Shown piece by piece: positions 7,159 to 16,241 of a stretch of 64,000 nt of DNA (the first letter of the stretch is position 1; each line of letters starts with the position of its first letter). Below the pieces are notes generated by a model that was given only the letters and a program-made list of their open reading frames with translations, did no database searches and was not told the DNA's origin. Where the stretch lies: positions 1-64,000 of the forward strand of contig NZ_JAAEAH010000036.1 in NCBI RefSeq assembly GCF_010998615.1, given 5' to 3'. A program made the position numbers and the translations under genes. Source of the stretch: Myxococcus sp. CA023 (GTDB lineage Bacteria > Myxococcota > Myxococcia > Myxococcales > Myxococcaceae).

Positions 7159-8864
7159 ATTGGGGTCCCTGGAGCCACCCGGGTTATGCGGCGGTGCTCG
7201 CGCTCGTGGAAGAGCGCGCCGGGCTGGTGCCACCCAGCTGCCCCGCGTCCGCCGAGGAAGGCATCGCCCGCGCCATGGAACGGGCCGGGCTGAAGGACTT
7301 CGACGCCTACCGCGTGCGGCTCACGGAAGACCCCTCCGCGCTGGATGACCTGCTCATCGAGCTCACCGTCGGAGAGACGTATTTCTTCCGCACGCCCGAG
7401 CACTTCGAGCACCTGCGGAGCGTCGTGCTTCCGGAGCTGCGCGAGCGCCATGGCCCGGACCACACCGCGCGGATGTGGAGCGCCGCGTGTTCGTCCGGCG
7501 AGGAGCCCTACTCCATCGCCGCGCTGCTGCTAGGCGAAGGCTGGAACGAGCACATGGCCGTGTACGCCACGGACGTGTCGCGCGGCGCGCTCGCCCGGGC
7601 CCGGAAGGCCCACTACGGCGACTGGTCCCTGCGCGGCGGATGGGCGGACCGGATGCGCACCCACCTGCGCGCCGAGGGACGCCGGTACGTGCTGTCACCC
7701 GAGGTGCGGAAGGGCGTGCGCTTCAGCTACCTCAACCTCGCGCTCGACACCTGGCCGTCGGCGGACAGCGGCATCTGGAAGCTGGACGTCATCTTCTGCC
7801 GCAACGTCCTCATCTACTTCAACCGGCCCACCATCGAAGCTGTCGCGCGCCGGCTCCATGACGCGCTGGATGAGGGCGGCTACCTCTTCACCGGCCCGTC
7901 GGACCCGCCGCTCGGTGGGCTGGCGCCGCTGGAGTCCATCCTCACCGAATGGGGCGTGCTGTACCGCCGGCCCCTTCCTGGAGCCACCCTCTCCCTGCCC
8001 GTCCCGGCCGAGTGGAGCCCATCCTCCACCGGCGTACCCGGTACCGCGACGGGCACCACGTCCCTGGGCACCACCGCGCCGGGCCTGCCCTCCGGTTCCG
8101 ACTCCTCCACGGGGACCGCGCTCCCGGGTGCATCCGCTCCGGGCCGTCCAGGTGGATTCGCGGCCAGAACGACGGCACCCGCCTGGAGTCCCCCCGGAGC
8201 GGGCGGGACCTCCGCCCAGGCGGAAGGAACGCGCGCGGCGGGCCAGCCCCAGGCCGGCGCGGGGCCCGTCCTCGGGAACACAGCGGGCACCGGTGCGCCC
8301 GCCTTGCGAAGCGGCGTCCTCCCCGGGGCCGAGACACCGACACACGCCCCCAGCGCGGCGGCCATGCACGCAGCCCAGCAGGCCCTGGCGCGGGGCCACT
8401 GGCGCGAGGCGGCCCAGCACTTAGGGGCATTGGATTCAGACGCGGACACCTCCGCCCTGGCGGTGCGCGCGCTGGCGAACCTGGACGCCGCCGCCGCCGT
8501 CTACGCCTGCACCGAAGCGGCCGCCCGGCACCCCTTGGTGGCGGGGCTGCGCTACCTGGAATCCCTGCTGCTGCTGGGCCAGGGGCGCGCGGTGGACGCG
8601 GAGCGCGCTGTCCGGCAGGCGCTGTACCTGGAGCCCACACTCATCGTGGCGTGGCTCATCCTCGGGCGCGTGCTACGCAGGCACGGCGACACGTCCGGTG
8701 CCCTGAAGGCTTGGCGCGAGGCGGAGCACCTGTGCAACGCCCTGCCTCCGGACGCGCCCGTGCTCCACGCGGACGGCGAGAGCGCCAGCAGGCTGGCGGA
8801 GGTGGCGCGTGGAGAGCGGTCACGCATGGAGGCAGCCCTGGCTGCCGGTGAGGAGCTGAGCTGA
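7155..8864 (+). CDS. cheR: CheR methyltransferase with C-terminal TPR domain
   Basis: 569 residues, GTG start inside the cheW stop. Residues 1-270 are a CheR: an alpha-helical N-terminal subdomain, ELTVGETYFFRTPEHFEHL, the SAM-binding region RMWSAACSSGEEPYSIA, and DVIFCRNVLIYFNRP. It methylates glutamates of the receptor using S-adenosylmethionine. Residues 275-400 are a Pro/Thr/Gly/Ala-rich linker, and the C-terminus from about 405 is helical, with TPR-like pairs (AAQQALARGHWREAAQHLGA; IVAWLILGRVLRRHGDTSGA). This CheR-TPR architecture is that of WspC, in which the TPR part mediates protein contacts. The stop overlaps the next gene by one base (TGATG). Confidence 0.93.
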   Translation: MNWGPWSHPGYAAVLALVEERAGLVPPSCPASAEEGIARAMERAGLKDFDAYRVRLTEDPSALDDLLIELTVGETYFFRTPEHFEHLRSVVLPELRERHGPDHTARMWSAACSSGEEPYSIAALLLGEGWNEHMAVYATDVSRGALARARKAHYGDWSLRGGWADRMRTHLRAEGRRYVLSPEVRKGVRFSYLNLALDTWPSADSGIWKLDVIFCRNVLIYFNRPTIEAVARRLHDALDEGGYLFTGPSDPPLGGLAPLESILTEWGVLYRRPLPGATLSLPVPAEWSPSSTGVPGTATGTTSLGTTAPGLPSGSDSSTGTALPGASAPGRPGGFAARTTAPAWSPPGAGGTSAQAEGTRAAGQPQAGAGPVLGNTAGTGAPALRSGVLPGAETPTHAPSAAAMHAAQQALARGHWREAAQHLGALDSDADTSALAVRALANLDAAAAVYACTEAAARHPLVAGLRYLESLLLLGQGRAVDAERAVRQALYLEPTLIVAWLILGRVLRRHGDTSGALKAWREAEHLCNALPPDAPVLHADGESASRLAEVARGERSRMEAALAAGEELS

Positions 8865-9475
8865 TGCCGGGTTCCGGCAAAGTCGACTGGGAAGCCACGC
8901 GCGCGCGGCTGGCGCGGCTGGCCAACCTGGTGAAGGAACAGGGCACCTTGTCGCCCGAGGAGGCCACGGCGCTGCTGGAGGCCCGCGCCCGGGCACTCTC
9001 GCGCGAGCCCCGTCCCCAGGTCGACCCCGGCACTCTGCGCGAGGTGGTCCGCTTCAAGGCCGCCGGCCAGCGCTATGCCCTGGAGTCCCGCTTCGTGCTG
9101 GAGGTGGTGCGCGCGCCGGAGTTGGTGACGCTGCCGGGCGCGCCCCCCGCGCTGCGCGGCCTCACCCTGATGCATGGCGAGGTGCTCCCCGTGGTGGAGC
9201 TGGCGCCGCTCTTCGGACGCGCGCCTTCGGACGCCGCGGGCCCGCTGCTCGTGGTGGGCGTGGGGCGGGCGGAGTTGGGCGTGCGCACCGAGGAAGTGGA
9301 GGAAGTCACCGTGCTGGCGGGCAGTGAGTTGCTGGCGCCGCCCACCTCCCTGAACGACGCCGCCGGACACCTCGTGTCCGCGGCCGACAGGGAAGGCACC
9401 CTGGTGCTGGAGGGAGAGGCGCTCCTGGGTGACAGTCGCCTCATGTTCGATATGTCCGGCGAAGGAGCAGCATGA
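8864..9475 (+). CDS. cheW: second CheW-like coupling protein with N-terminal extension
   Basis: 203 residues. An N-terminal helix of about 60 residues ([20 protein letters not shown]) precedes a CheW domain ([40 protein letters not shown]). This is the layout of WspD-type CheW proteins. Having two CheW genes around cheR implies a signalling array with non-identical couplers. Start and stop overlap both neighbours (TGATG at the front, ATGA at the back), so it belongs to the single operon 6667-14353. Confidence 0.88.
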   Translation: MPGSGKVDWEATRARLARLANLVKEQGTLSPEEATALLEARARALSREPRPQVDPGTLREVVRFKAAGQRYALESRFVLEVVRAPELVTLPGAPPALRGLTLMHGEVLPVVELAPLFGRAPSDAAGPLLVVGVGRAELGVRTEEVEEVTVLAGSELLAPPTSLNDAAGHLVSAADREGTLVLEGEALLGDSRLMFDMSGEGAA

Positions 9476-11115
9476 GCATCGGGAACCGCATCGCACTCGG
9501 ATTCGGACTGTCGCTACTGATGTTGCTCATCGTGGCGGGTGTGGCCTTCCTGGGCGCCAATCAGCTCACGACGAGCACGGCGGGCCTGCTGAAAGCCCAT
9601 GAGAACTTCCGCGTCATCCGCGAGGTCCGCGCGCTGCTGATGGACGCCGAGTCCGGCCAGCGCGGCTTCATCCTCACGGGGGATGAGTCCTACCTGGTGT
9701 CCTACCGGGAAGCGGCGGTGGCGCTCCAGAATGACCTGTCCCGCCTGCGCGACGCCATGACGGACCACCCCCACCAGCGGGCGCGCCTGAACCGGCTGGA
9801 GCCCATCGTCACCCAGCGGGTGAACCGGCTGGAGGAAGGCATCCGCCTGCGCCGCCAGGAGGGCCTGGAAGCCGGAGCGAAGTTCATCCAGGCCGGCCAC
9901 GGCCGGGAGGCCATGCTCCAGGTCAAGCAGGTCATCGACGAGATGCTGGTGGCGGAGCAGGAGCGCTGGGACGAGCACGCCACCGCCGCCCGGGACATGG
10001 CCCAGCGCATCCTCTGGGTGCTGGGCATCGGCACGCTGCTGGGCGTGGTCATCGTCGGCGGAGGCAGCTACATCATCACCCGCGGCATCACCACGCCGCT
10101 GCGCGCGCTCATGGTGGGCGCCGAGCAGTTGGGGCGCGGGAAGCTGGAGCACCGCATCGACGTGAAGGGCCAGGACGAGACGGCCCAGCTGGCGCGCGCG
10201 TTCAACGACATGGCGGAGAAGCGCCAGCAGAACGAGGTCCAGTTGGAGAAGGAATCCGAGCAGCGCGAGCACACGCTCCGCACCGTGGCGGAGTTCGTCA
10301 ACCAGCTCGCCGGCGCCAGCGCGGAAATCCTCTCCAGCACCACCGAGCAGGTGGCCGGCGCCCAGGAGCAGGGCAGCGCGGTGACGGAGACGGTGAGCAC
10401 CATCGAGGAAATCACCAAGACGTCCGAGGAGGCCGCGGGCCGCGCCCGCGCGGTGAGCGACTCCGCCCGCCACGCCGAGGACGTGGGCCGCAGCGGCCGC
10501 CGCGCCGTGGAGGAGGCCGTGGGCGCCATGGGCGCGGTGCGTGAGCAGGTGGAGTCCATCGCCTCGCGCATCCTCGCCCTGGCCGAGCAGGCCCAGGCCA
10601 TTGGCGACATCATCACCACCGTCAACGACATCTCCGAGCAGACGCACATGCTGGCGCTCAATGCCTCCATCGAAGCCAGCCGCGCCGGCGAGCACGGCCG
10701 CGGCTTCGCGGTGGTGGCCTCCGAGGTGAAGGCCCTGGCGGACCAGTCCAAGAAGGCCACCGGCCAGGTGCGCCAGATTCTGGGGCAAATCCAGAAGGCC
10801 ACCCACGGCGCGGTGATGACCACCGAGGAAGGCACCAAGAGCGTGGCCACCGCCACCCGCGTGGTGTCCGAGGCGGGCTCCAACATCCAGACGCTGTCGG
10901 ACCTGCTGGCCCAGGCCTCGCTGACGGCGGCGCAGATTGCCGCCTCCGCCAACCAGCAGGCCACCGGCATCGGTCAGATTCGTCAGGCCATGCATGACGT
11001 GAATCAGGCCACGCAACAGGCCCTCATCTCGTCGCGGCAGACCGAGCGCGCCATGCAGGACCTCAACGGCATGGGCCAGAAGCTCAAGGGGCTGTTGGGA
11101 GAGTACGGGCGCTGA
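9472..11115 (+). CDS. mcp: membrane methyl-accepting chemoreceptor with CHASE3-type sensor
   Basis: 547 residues. First membrane helix at about 8-30 ([19 protein letters not shown]), then a roughly 150-residue periplasmic helical domain with the CHASE3 hallmark [20 protein letters not shown], a second membrane helix at about 182-203 ([20 protein letters not shown]), HAMP ([20 protein letters not shown]) and a cytoplasmic coiled-coil hairpin with its tip near residue 400 ([20 protein letters not shown]). CHASE3 domains bind no known small ligand in most cases and may sense membrane or cell-surface state, as proposed for WspA-like receptors. It is the only receptor in this operon. Confidence 0.93.
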   Translation: MSIGNRIALGFGLSLLMLLIVAGVAFLGANQLTTSTAGLLKAHENFRVIREVRALLMDAESGQRGFILTGDESYLVSYREAAVALQNDLSRLRDAMTDHPHQRARLNRLEPIVTQRVNRLEEGIRLRRQEGLEAGAKFIQAGHGREAMLQVKQVIDEMLVAEQERWDEHATAARDMAQRILWVLGIGTLLGVVIVGGGSYIITRGITTPLRALMVGAEQLGRGKLEHRIDVKGQDETAQLARAFNDMAEKRQQNEVQLEKESEQREHTLRTVAEFVNQLAGASAEILSSTTEQVAGAQEQGSAVTETVSTIEEITKTSEEAAGRARAVSDSARHAEDVGRSGRRAVEEAVGAMGAVREQVESIASRILALAEQAQAIGDIITTVNDISEQTHMLALNASIEASRAGEHGRGFAVVASEVKALADQSKKATGQVRQILGQIQKATHGAVMTTEEGTKSVATATRVVSEAGSNIQTLSDLLAQASLTAAQIAASANQQATGIGQIRQAMHDVNQATQQALISSRQTERAMQDLNGMGQKLKGLLGEYGR

Positions 11116-13295
11116 TGGACCGCGACCGGTTGGCCCAAGCGCTGCTGGCCACGTTCCTCGAGGAGCTCGAGGGCCACGTCGCCTCGCTCAACCGCGAGTT
11201 GCTGGCCCTGGAGCGCGAAACCGTGCCCGCGCGCCTGGCGGAGCTCGTGGCGTCCCTGCTGCGCACGCTGCACAGCGTGAAGGGAGCTGCGCGCGCGGCC
11301 AGCGCCACGCTGGTGGAGACGGCCTGCCACCGCATGGAGGAGCTGCTGGAGCAGGTGCGGGACGCGGGCGCCGGCACGCCCGACGTGTACGAGCTGTGCT
11401 TCACCACCGTGGACGCGCTCGACGACGCGGGCCGGCGTCTGGCCGCGCGGGTGGACCTGACGGGCTCGCCCCTGGAGAGGCTGCTGCCCCAGTTGGAGCG
11501 CGCCGCCGGACGCCGGGCCGGCGCGCCCGCCCCCACGCGCGGCGCGCCGCCACCGTCGCCTCCGCCCATGCTGACGGACGCGGTGCCGTCACCACCGGCC
11601 GCCCCGGCCAGTGTGGAGCCGCATCCAAGCGGCGGCGCGTCTGCCGGAGCCGAAGCGCTGCCCGTGCGCGTCTCCGCGCAGAAGCTGGACGCGCTGCTGG
11701 CACGCAGCGGTGAGCTGCGCGTGGCGACGCTCCGGCTGGAAGGCCGCGCGGACGCACTGGAGTCGGTGCGCGAGGCGCTGGCGCAGGCCCGCGAGGCGGT
11801 GCTCGGCACGCCCGGCGAACAGGCACTGCTGCGCGCGGAGACGGAGCTGGCGCGGGTGACGCTGGAGCTGGCGGCGGACCGCCGGACGCTGGGCGGCGTG
11901 GCCACGGGCCTGGACGACGAGGTCCGCCGCGCGCGCACCCTGTCCTTCGAGGAAGGCTGCGAGGGCCTGGAGCGCGCCGCGCGCGACGTGGCGCGCAGCC
12001 TGGGCCGGCAGGTGCGGCTGGAGATTCATGGCGGCGCGTTGGAGCTGGACCGCTCGCTGTTGCAGGGGCTGCGCGAGCCACTGCTGCACCTGGTGCGCAA
12101 CGCGGTGGCTCACGGCCTGGAGAGCCCCGAGGAACGCCAGCGACTGGGCAAGCCCGCCGAGGGACGCCTCACCCTCAACGCGCGCCTCAAGGGCAGCCGC
12201 GTCGAGGTGACGGTGGATGACGACGGGCGCGGCCTGGACCTGGGGGCGCTGCGGGAGCAGGCGCGCGCCCGGAGCCTGCGAGTGCCTGAAAGTGACGAGG
12301 AGGCCGCGCGGCTGGTGTTCCTGGCCGGCCTGTCCACCGCGACGAAGGTGACCCAGGTGGCTGGCCGTGGCGTGGGCCTGGACGTGGTGCGCATGCACGT
12401 GGAGGGGCTGCGCGGCAACGTGGAGGTGACGACCCGGCCAGGTCAGGGCACCCGCTTCGTCGTGGACGTCCCCCTCACGCTGAGCACGCTGCGGGTGCTG
12501 CTGGTATCGGCGGGCGGGCAGACGCTGGCGCTGGCCAGTGAGAGCGTGGCGCGGCTGGTGCGCCTGGCGCCCGACGAGGTGCGCGACGTGGAGGGCCGCC
12601 CCGCGTGGGCCTCCGGTGACGCGCTGGTGCCGTTGGCCTCGCTGGCGGAAGTGCTGGGGCTGCCGCCCGGCCCGCCTCGCGCGCGCCGGGGCGCGGTGGC
12701 GCTGGCCGCGGGCAGCGCGCGCGCCGTGGTGGTGGTGGATGAAGTGCTCGCCGAACAGGAGGCGCTGGTGCGCTCCCTGGGCCACCGCGTGCGCCGGGCC
12801 CGGCACGTGTCCGCGGCGGCGGTGCTGCCGGACGGACGGCTGTCGCTTCTGCTCAACCCCGTGTCCCTGGTCCGCGCGGCGGGTGGCCGCCCGGCGGCCT
12901 CGCTCTTCCCCGCCCCCGCCACCCAGCGGACGCGGCAGAGGGTGGTGCTGGCGGACGACTCGCCCACCACGCGTGCGCTGGAGCAGAGCATCCTGGAGAG
13001 CGCGGGCTATGAAGTGGTGGCCTGCGTGGACGGCGCGGACGCCTGGGAGCGGCTCCAGTCGGGCGGCGCGGATGCGCTGGTGCTGGACGTGGAGATGCCG
13101 CGCATGGACGGCTTCGCCCTCACCGAGGCGGTGCGGGCCTCGCCGCGCTTCTCCCGGTTGCCGGTGGTGCTCGTCACCGCCCGTGGCAAGCCAGAGGACA
13201 AGGCGCGCGGCCTGCAAGCCGGCGCCAGTGCCTATCTGGTGAAGAGCGCGTTCGACCCGACGAGCCTGCTGGAGACGCTGAGACGACTGCTATGA
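11115..13295 (+). CDS. cheA: hybrid CheA histidine kinase with C-terminal receiver
   Basis: 726 residues. The Hpt domain has its phosphoaccepting His at residue 53 (TLHSVKGAARAA). A Pro/Ala linker stands in place of a clear P2 domain. The P3/P4 dimerisation and kinase part has HLVRNAVAHGLESPEER (N box), VTVDDDGRGLDL (G1) and GRGVGLDVVRMHVEGL (G2), then a P5 CheW-like domain, and from about 610 a receiver (VVLADDSPTTRALEQSILES; phosphoacceptor in LVLDVEMPRMDG). This is the WspE/FrzE-type CheA-REC fusion: the attached receiver may be the output, a phosphate sink or a relay. The operon has no separate cheY, so output may pass through CheB, this receiver or the kinase at 14469. Confidence 0.95.
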   Translation: MDRDRLAQALLATFLEELEGHVASLNRELLALERETVPARLAELVASLLRTLHSVKGAARAASATLVETACHRMEELLEQVRDAGAGTPDVYELCFTTVDALDDAGRRLAARVDLTGSPLERLLPQLERAAGRRAGAPAPTRGAPPPSPPPMLTDAVPSPPAAPASVEPHPSGGASAGAEALPVRVSAQKLDALLARSGELRVATLRLEGRADALESVREALAQAREAVLGTPGEQALLRAETELARVTLELAADRRTLGGVATGLDDEVRRARTLSFEEGCEGLERAARDVARSLGRQVRLEIHGGALELDRSLLQGLREPLLHLVRNAVAHGLESPEERQRLGKPAEGRLTLNARLKGSRVEVTVDDDGRGLDLGALREQARARSLRVPESDEEAARLVFLAGLSTATKVTQVAGRGVGLDVVRMHVEGLRGNVEVTTRPGQGTRFVVDVPLTLSTLRVLLVSAGGQTLALASESVARLVRLAPDEVRDVEGRPAWASGDALVPLASLAEVLGLPPGPPRARRGAVALAAGSARAVVVVDEVLAEQEALVRSLGHRVRRARHVSAAAVLPDGRLSLLLNPVSLVRAAGGRPAASLFPAPATQRTRQRVVLADDSPTTRALEQSILESAGYEVVACVDGADAWERLQSGGADALVLDVEMPRMDGFALTEAVRASPRFSRLPVVLVTARGKPEDKARGLQAGASAYLVKSAFDPTSLLETLRRLL

Positions 13296-14353
13296 AGAAC
13301 GATCCGTTGCGCATCCTGGTGGCCGAGGACTCGCCCACCGCCCGACGCCTGCTGGTGGAAATCGTCCGCGCCGACCCCGCTCTGACGGTGGTGGGCGAGG
13401 CCAGGGACGGTGTGGAAGCGGTGGAGCTGGCCCAGCGCCTGCGGCCCAGCCTGGTGACCATGGACATCCAGATGCCGCGGATGGACGGCCTGGAGGCCAC
13501 CCGCCGCATCATGACGGAGGTGCCCACGCCGGTGGTGGTGGTATCCACCCTGGTGGAGCGCGACATCCAGACGTCCATGGCCGCGCTGCGCGCCGGCGCG
13601 CTCGCGGTGCTCCAGAAGCCCCTGGGCCCGGAGTCCCCGGACTTCGACGCGGACAGCCGCCGCCTGCGCGACACCCTCAAGGCCATGGCCGAGGTGAAGG
13701 TGGTGCGCCGCTGGCCGGACCGCACCGCCCCCCACACGCCCGTGCCCACCCCGCCCGCGCCGCCCGTGTCGCCCACACGCCCCGGCGTGGTGGCCCTGGC
13801 CGCCTCCACGGGCGGTCCGGCGGCGCTCTTCCGCCTTCTGTCCGAGCTGCCCGCCAGCTTCCCCGTCCCCCTGCTGGTGGTGCAGCACATCGCCATTGGC
13901 TTCAGCGAGGGCCTGGCGCAGTGGCTGCGCACCGCGGGGCCCTTGCCCGTGAAGGTGGCGGAGGATGGCGAGCCCCTGCTCCCCGGGCATGTGTATCTGG
14001 CGCCGGATGATCGCCACCTGGGCGTGCGAGGCGAGGGCCGGGCGGAGGTCTCCCGGGCCGCGCCGGTGAATGGCTTCCGGCCGTCCGCGACGTGGATGTT
14101 CCGCTCGGTGGCCCGCGCCTACGGGCCCGCGTCGCTCGCCGTCATCCTCACCGGCATGGGCCAGGACGGACTGGAAGGCGTGCGTGACCTCCACGGCACC
14201 GGAGGCCGCATCCTGGCCCAGGACGAGCAGTCCTCCGTCGTCTACGGCATGCCCGGCGTGGTGGTGGGCGCCAACCTGGCCCACGAAGTCGTCGCCCTGC
14301 CCGACCTGGCGAGCCGGCTCACCTCGGCGTTCCGGGGTAACGGGGGCGTCTGA
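13292..14353 (+). CDS. cheB: CheB protein-glutamate methylesterase
   Basis: 353 residues: N-terminal receiver with phosphoacceptor Asp58 (LVTMDIQMPRMDG), a Pro-rich linker (VPTPPAPPVSPTRP) and a C-terminal methylesterase with the Ser nucleophile loop ALAASTGGPAAL, the His region VVQHIAIGFSEGLAQWL and the Asp loop LTGMGQDGLEGV. Phosphorylated CheB removes receptor methyl esters, opposing CheR for adaptation. ATGA overlap with cheA. It ends the overlapping operon; the next gene is about 115 bases away. Confidence 0.95.
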   Translation: MKNDPLRILVAEDSPTARRLLVEIVRADPALTVVGEARDGVEAVELAQRLRPSLVTMDIQMPRMDGLEATRRIMTEVPTPVVVVSTLVERDIQTSMAALRAGALAVLQKPLGPESPDFDADSRRLRDTLKAMAEVKVVRRWPDRTAPHTPVPTPPAPPVSPTRPGVVALAASTGGPAALFRLLSELPASFPVPLLVVQHIAIGFSEGLAQWLRTAGPLPVKVAEDGEPLLPGHVYLAPDDRHLGVRGEGRAEVSRAAPVNGFRPSATWMFRSVARAYGPASLAVILTGMGQDGLEGVRDLHGTGGRILAQDEQSSVVYGMPGVVVGANLAHEVVALPDLASRLTSAFRGNGGV

Positions 14354-14468
14354 GTTACACGCTGCAGAACATTGGATTTTGAAACATCCACAGGATTCTC
14401 CCGGTGCCGGGATGGTCCGGCGCCCGGGCGGTGTCATGATGGGGGCCCCTTCCAGCCAGTCCCCTTTC

Positions 14469-16178
14469 ATGGCAGCTCGACTCCCCGCATCCCTCGCCAC
14501 TGTCTTCGCCGCGCTCCCCGACCCGTCCTACGTCCTGGATGATACGGGGCGGGTCCTGGTGTGTAGCCAAGCGGGCGCGAGGACGGTGGGCCGGCTCCCC
14601 GAGGAGCTGGTGGGCAGACACTGGGGGGAGCTGGGCTTCCCGCCCGAGGAGCTGGCGCGGCTGGAGACGGCGCGCGCGCGGGTGATGCGCATCCAAGACA
14701 CCTGCGAACTGGAAGCACCCTGGGCCACGCAGACGGGCCCCCGGCGTCACGCGCTGATGCTCAGTCCGCTGCCCTCGGAGGATGGGGGGCCTTGCTGCGT
14801 GCTGGTGACGGCGCGCCCCCTCACCGACGCGGAGGCCGTGTTCTCCCGCGCCATGGAGCTGGAGCTGACCGCGCGGGCGGAGGTGGAGCAGGCCGAGCGC
14901 CGCCGCTCCTTCCTCTACCAGGCGATGACGACGCTCTTCACCCACCCGCCGGACCCGCAGGGCATGTACACGCTGCTGGCACACCTGGCGGTGCCCGACG
15001 TGGCGGACTGGTGCCTGGTGGACGCGCTGGAGCAGGGCCCCTGGGTGACGCGCGTGGCGGCGGCCTGCCTGGACCCGACACAGCAGGAGCGCTCGGGCGC
15101 GCTGCCCACCCGCACCGAGCTGCGGGACGACGCCGCCGTGGGCCTCTTGCGCGTGCTGCGCACCGGAGAGCCGGAGCTGGTGCCGGCGGTGACGGATTCC
15201 CTGCTGCGCGCCGCCGCGGCCGAGCCCGCGCACCCCGCGCTGCTGCGGCTGCTCCAGGCGCGCTCGTACATGATTGTGCCCCTGCGCGCGCGCGGCCACA
15301 CGCTGGGCGCCGTCACCTTCGTGTCCTCGGGCTCCGGGCGGCGCTACGGCCCGGACGACCTGGCGCTGGCGGAGGACTTGTGCCTGCGCGCCAGCCTCGC
15401 CATCGACAATGCGCGGCTGGTGGGTGAGTCGCGGCGCGCGGCGCGAGCCCGCGAGGATTTGCTGGCCGTGGTGTCGCACGACTTGAAGAACCCGCTGGGC
15501 GTGGTGCAGCTGGGCGCGGCGCTGCTGCTGCGCGGCGCGGGGGCGAAGCCGGGCGGCGAAAGCGTGGCCAAGCAGGCCACCCGCATCCAGGACGCCACCG
15601 AGCGCATGTCGCGCCTCATCTCCGACCTGCTCGACTGGGGCCGGCTGGAGGCGGGCGGCCTGCCGCTGGAATGGGGCGAACACGGCGTGGCGGGGCTGCT
15701 CACCGAAGCAATGGACTCCGTCCGTCCGCTGGCGGAGGCCAAGGGCCTGCACCTGTCCGTGGAGCTCCCCGCCGCGGACGTGCGCGTGCGCTGCGACAAG
15801 GTGCGGGTGCTCCAGGTGCTGGGCAACCTGCTGGGCAACGCGGTGAAGTTCACCACCGCGGGGGGCGACCTGATGCTGGGTGCCCGGGCGCGCGGCGGTG
15901 AGGTGTCCGTCCACGTGCGCGACACCGGCTCCGGCATCGCTCCGGACGCGCTGCCCCACATCTTCGACCGCTACTGGCAGGCCCGCGACGCGGCCAGCCG
16001 CGGCACCGGACTGGGCCTGGCCATCGCCAAGGGGCTCGTCGAAGCCCACGGCGGTGGCATCCAGGCGGAGAGCACCCTGGGCGAAGGCAGTGTGTTCACC
16101 TTCACCCTGCCCTCCGCGGGTGCCTCGGCGTCCCACGCTGGACACCCGCCGCTCGCACGCAGGGCCACGGACGCCTGA
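14469..16178 (+). CDS. PAS-GAF sensor histidine kinase
   Basis: 569 residues from ATG 14469; in-frame ATGs at 14412, 14436 and 14439 are alternatives and none has a strong ribosome site. There are no membrane helices, so it is cytoplasmic. Residues 1-110 are a PAS domain (ALPDPSYVLDDTGRVLVCSQ), about 130-320 a GAF domain (ARSYMIVPLRARGHTLGAVT), then HisKA (LLAVVSHDLKNPLGVVQLGA), N box (LGNLLGNAVKFT), G1 (VRDTGSGI), F (IFDRYWQA) and G2 (GTGLGLAIAKGL). Proximity and shared direction with the Che8-like operon suggest it may act with it, where Wsp systems have the WspR cyclase; that link is inference. Confidence 0.9.
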   Translation: MAARLPASLATVFAALPDPSYVLDDTGRVLVCSQAGARTVGRLPEELVGRHWGELGFPPEELARLETARARVMRIQDTCELEAPWATQTGPRRHALMLSPLPSEDGGPCCVLVTARPLTDAEAVFSRAMELELTARAEVEQAERRRSFLYQAMTTLFTHPPDPQGMYTLLAHLAVPDVADWCLVDALEQGPWVTRVAAACLDPTQQERSGALPTRTELRDDAAVGLLRVLRTGEPELVPAVTDSLLRAAAAEPAHPALLRLLQARSYMIVPLRARGHTLGAVTFVSSGSGRRYGPDDLALAEDLCLRASLAIDNARLVGESRRAARAREDLLAVVSHDLKNPLGVVQLGAALLLRGAGAKPGGESVAKQATRIQDATERMSRLISDLLDWGRLEAGGLPLEWGEHGVAGLLTEAMDSVRPLAEAKGLHLSVELPAADVRVRCDKVRVLQVLGNLLGNAVKFTTAGGDLMLGARARGGEVSVHVRDTGSGIAPDALPHIFDRYWQARDAASRGTGLGLAIAKGLVEAHGGGIQAESTLGEGSVFTFTLPSAGASASHAGHPPLARRATDA

Positions 16179-16241
16179 GCCCGCGGGGCCCCGCGCCCGC
16201 GCCGAATTGCCGCCACGCGGACGTCCGTGCAAGGAAGCCGC

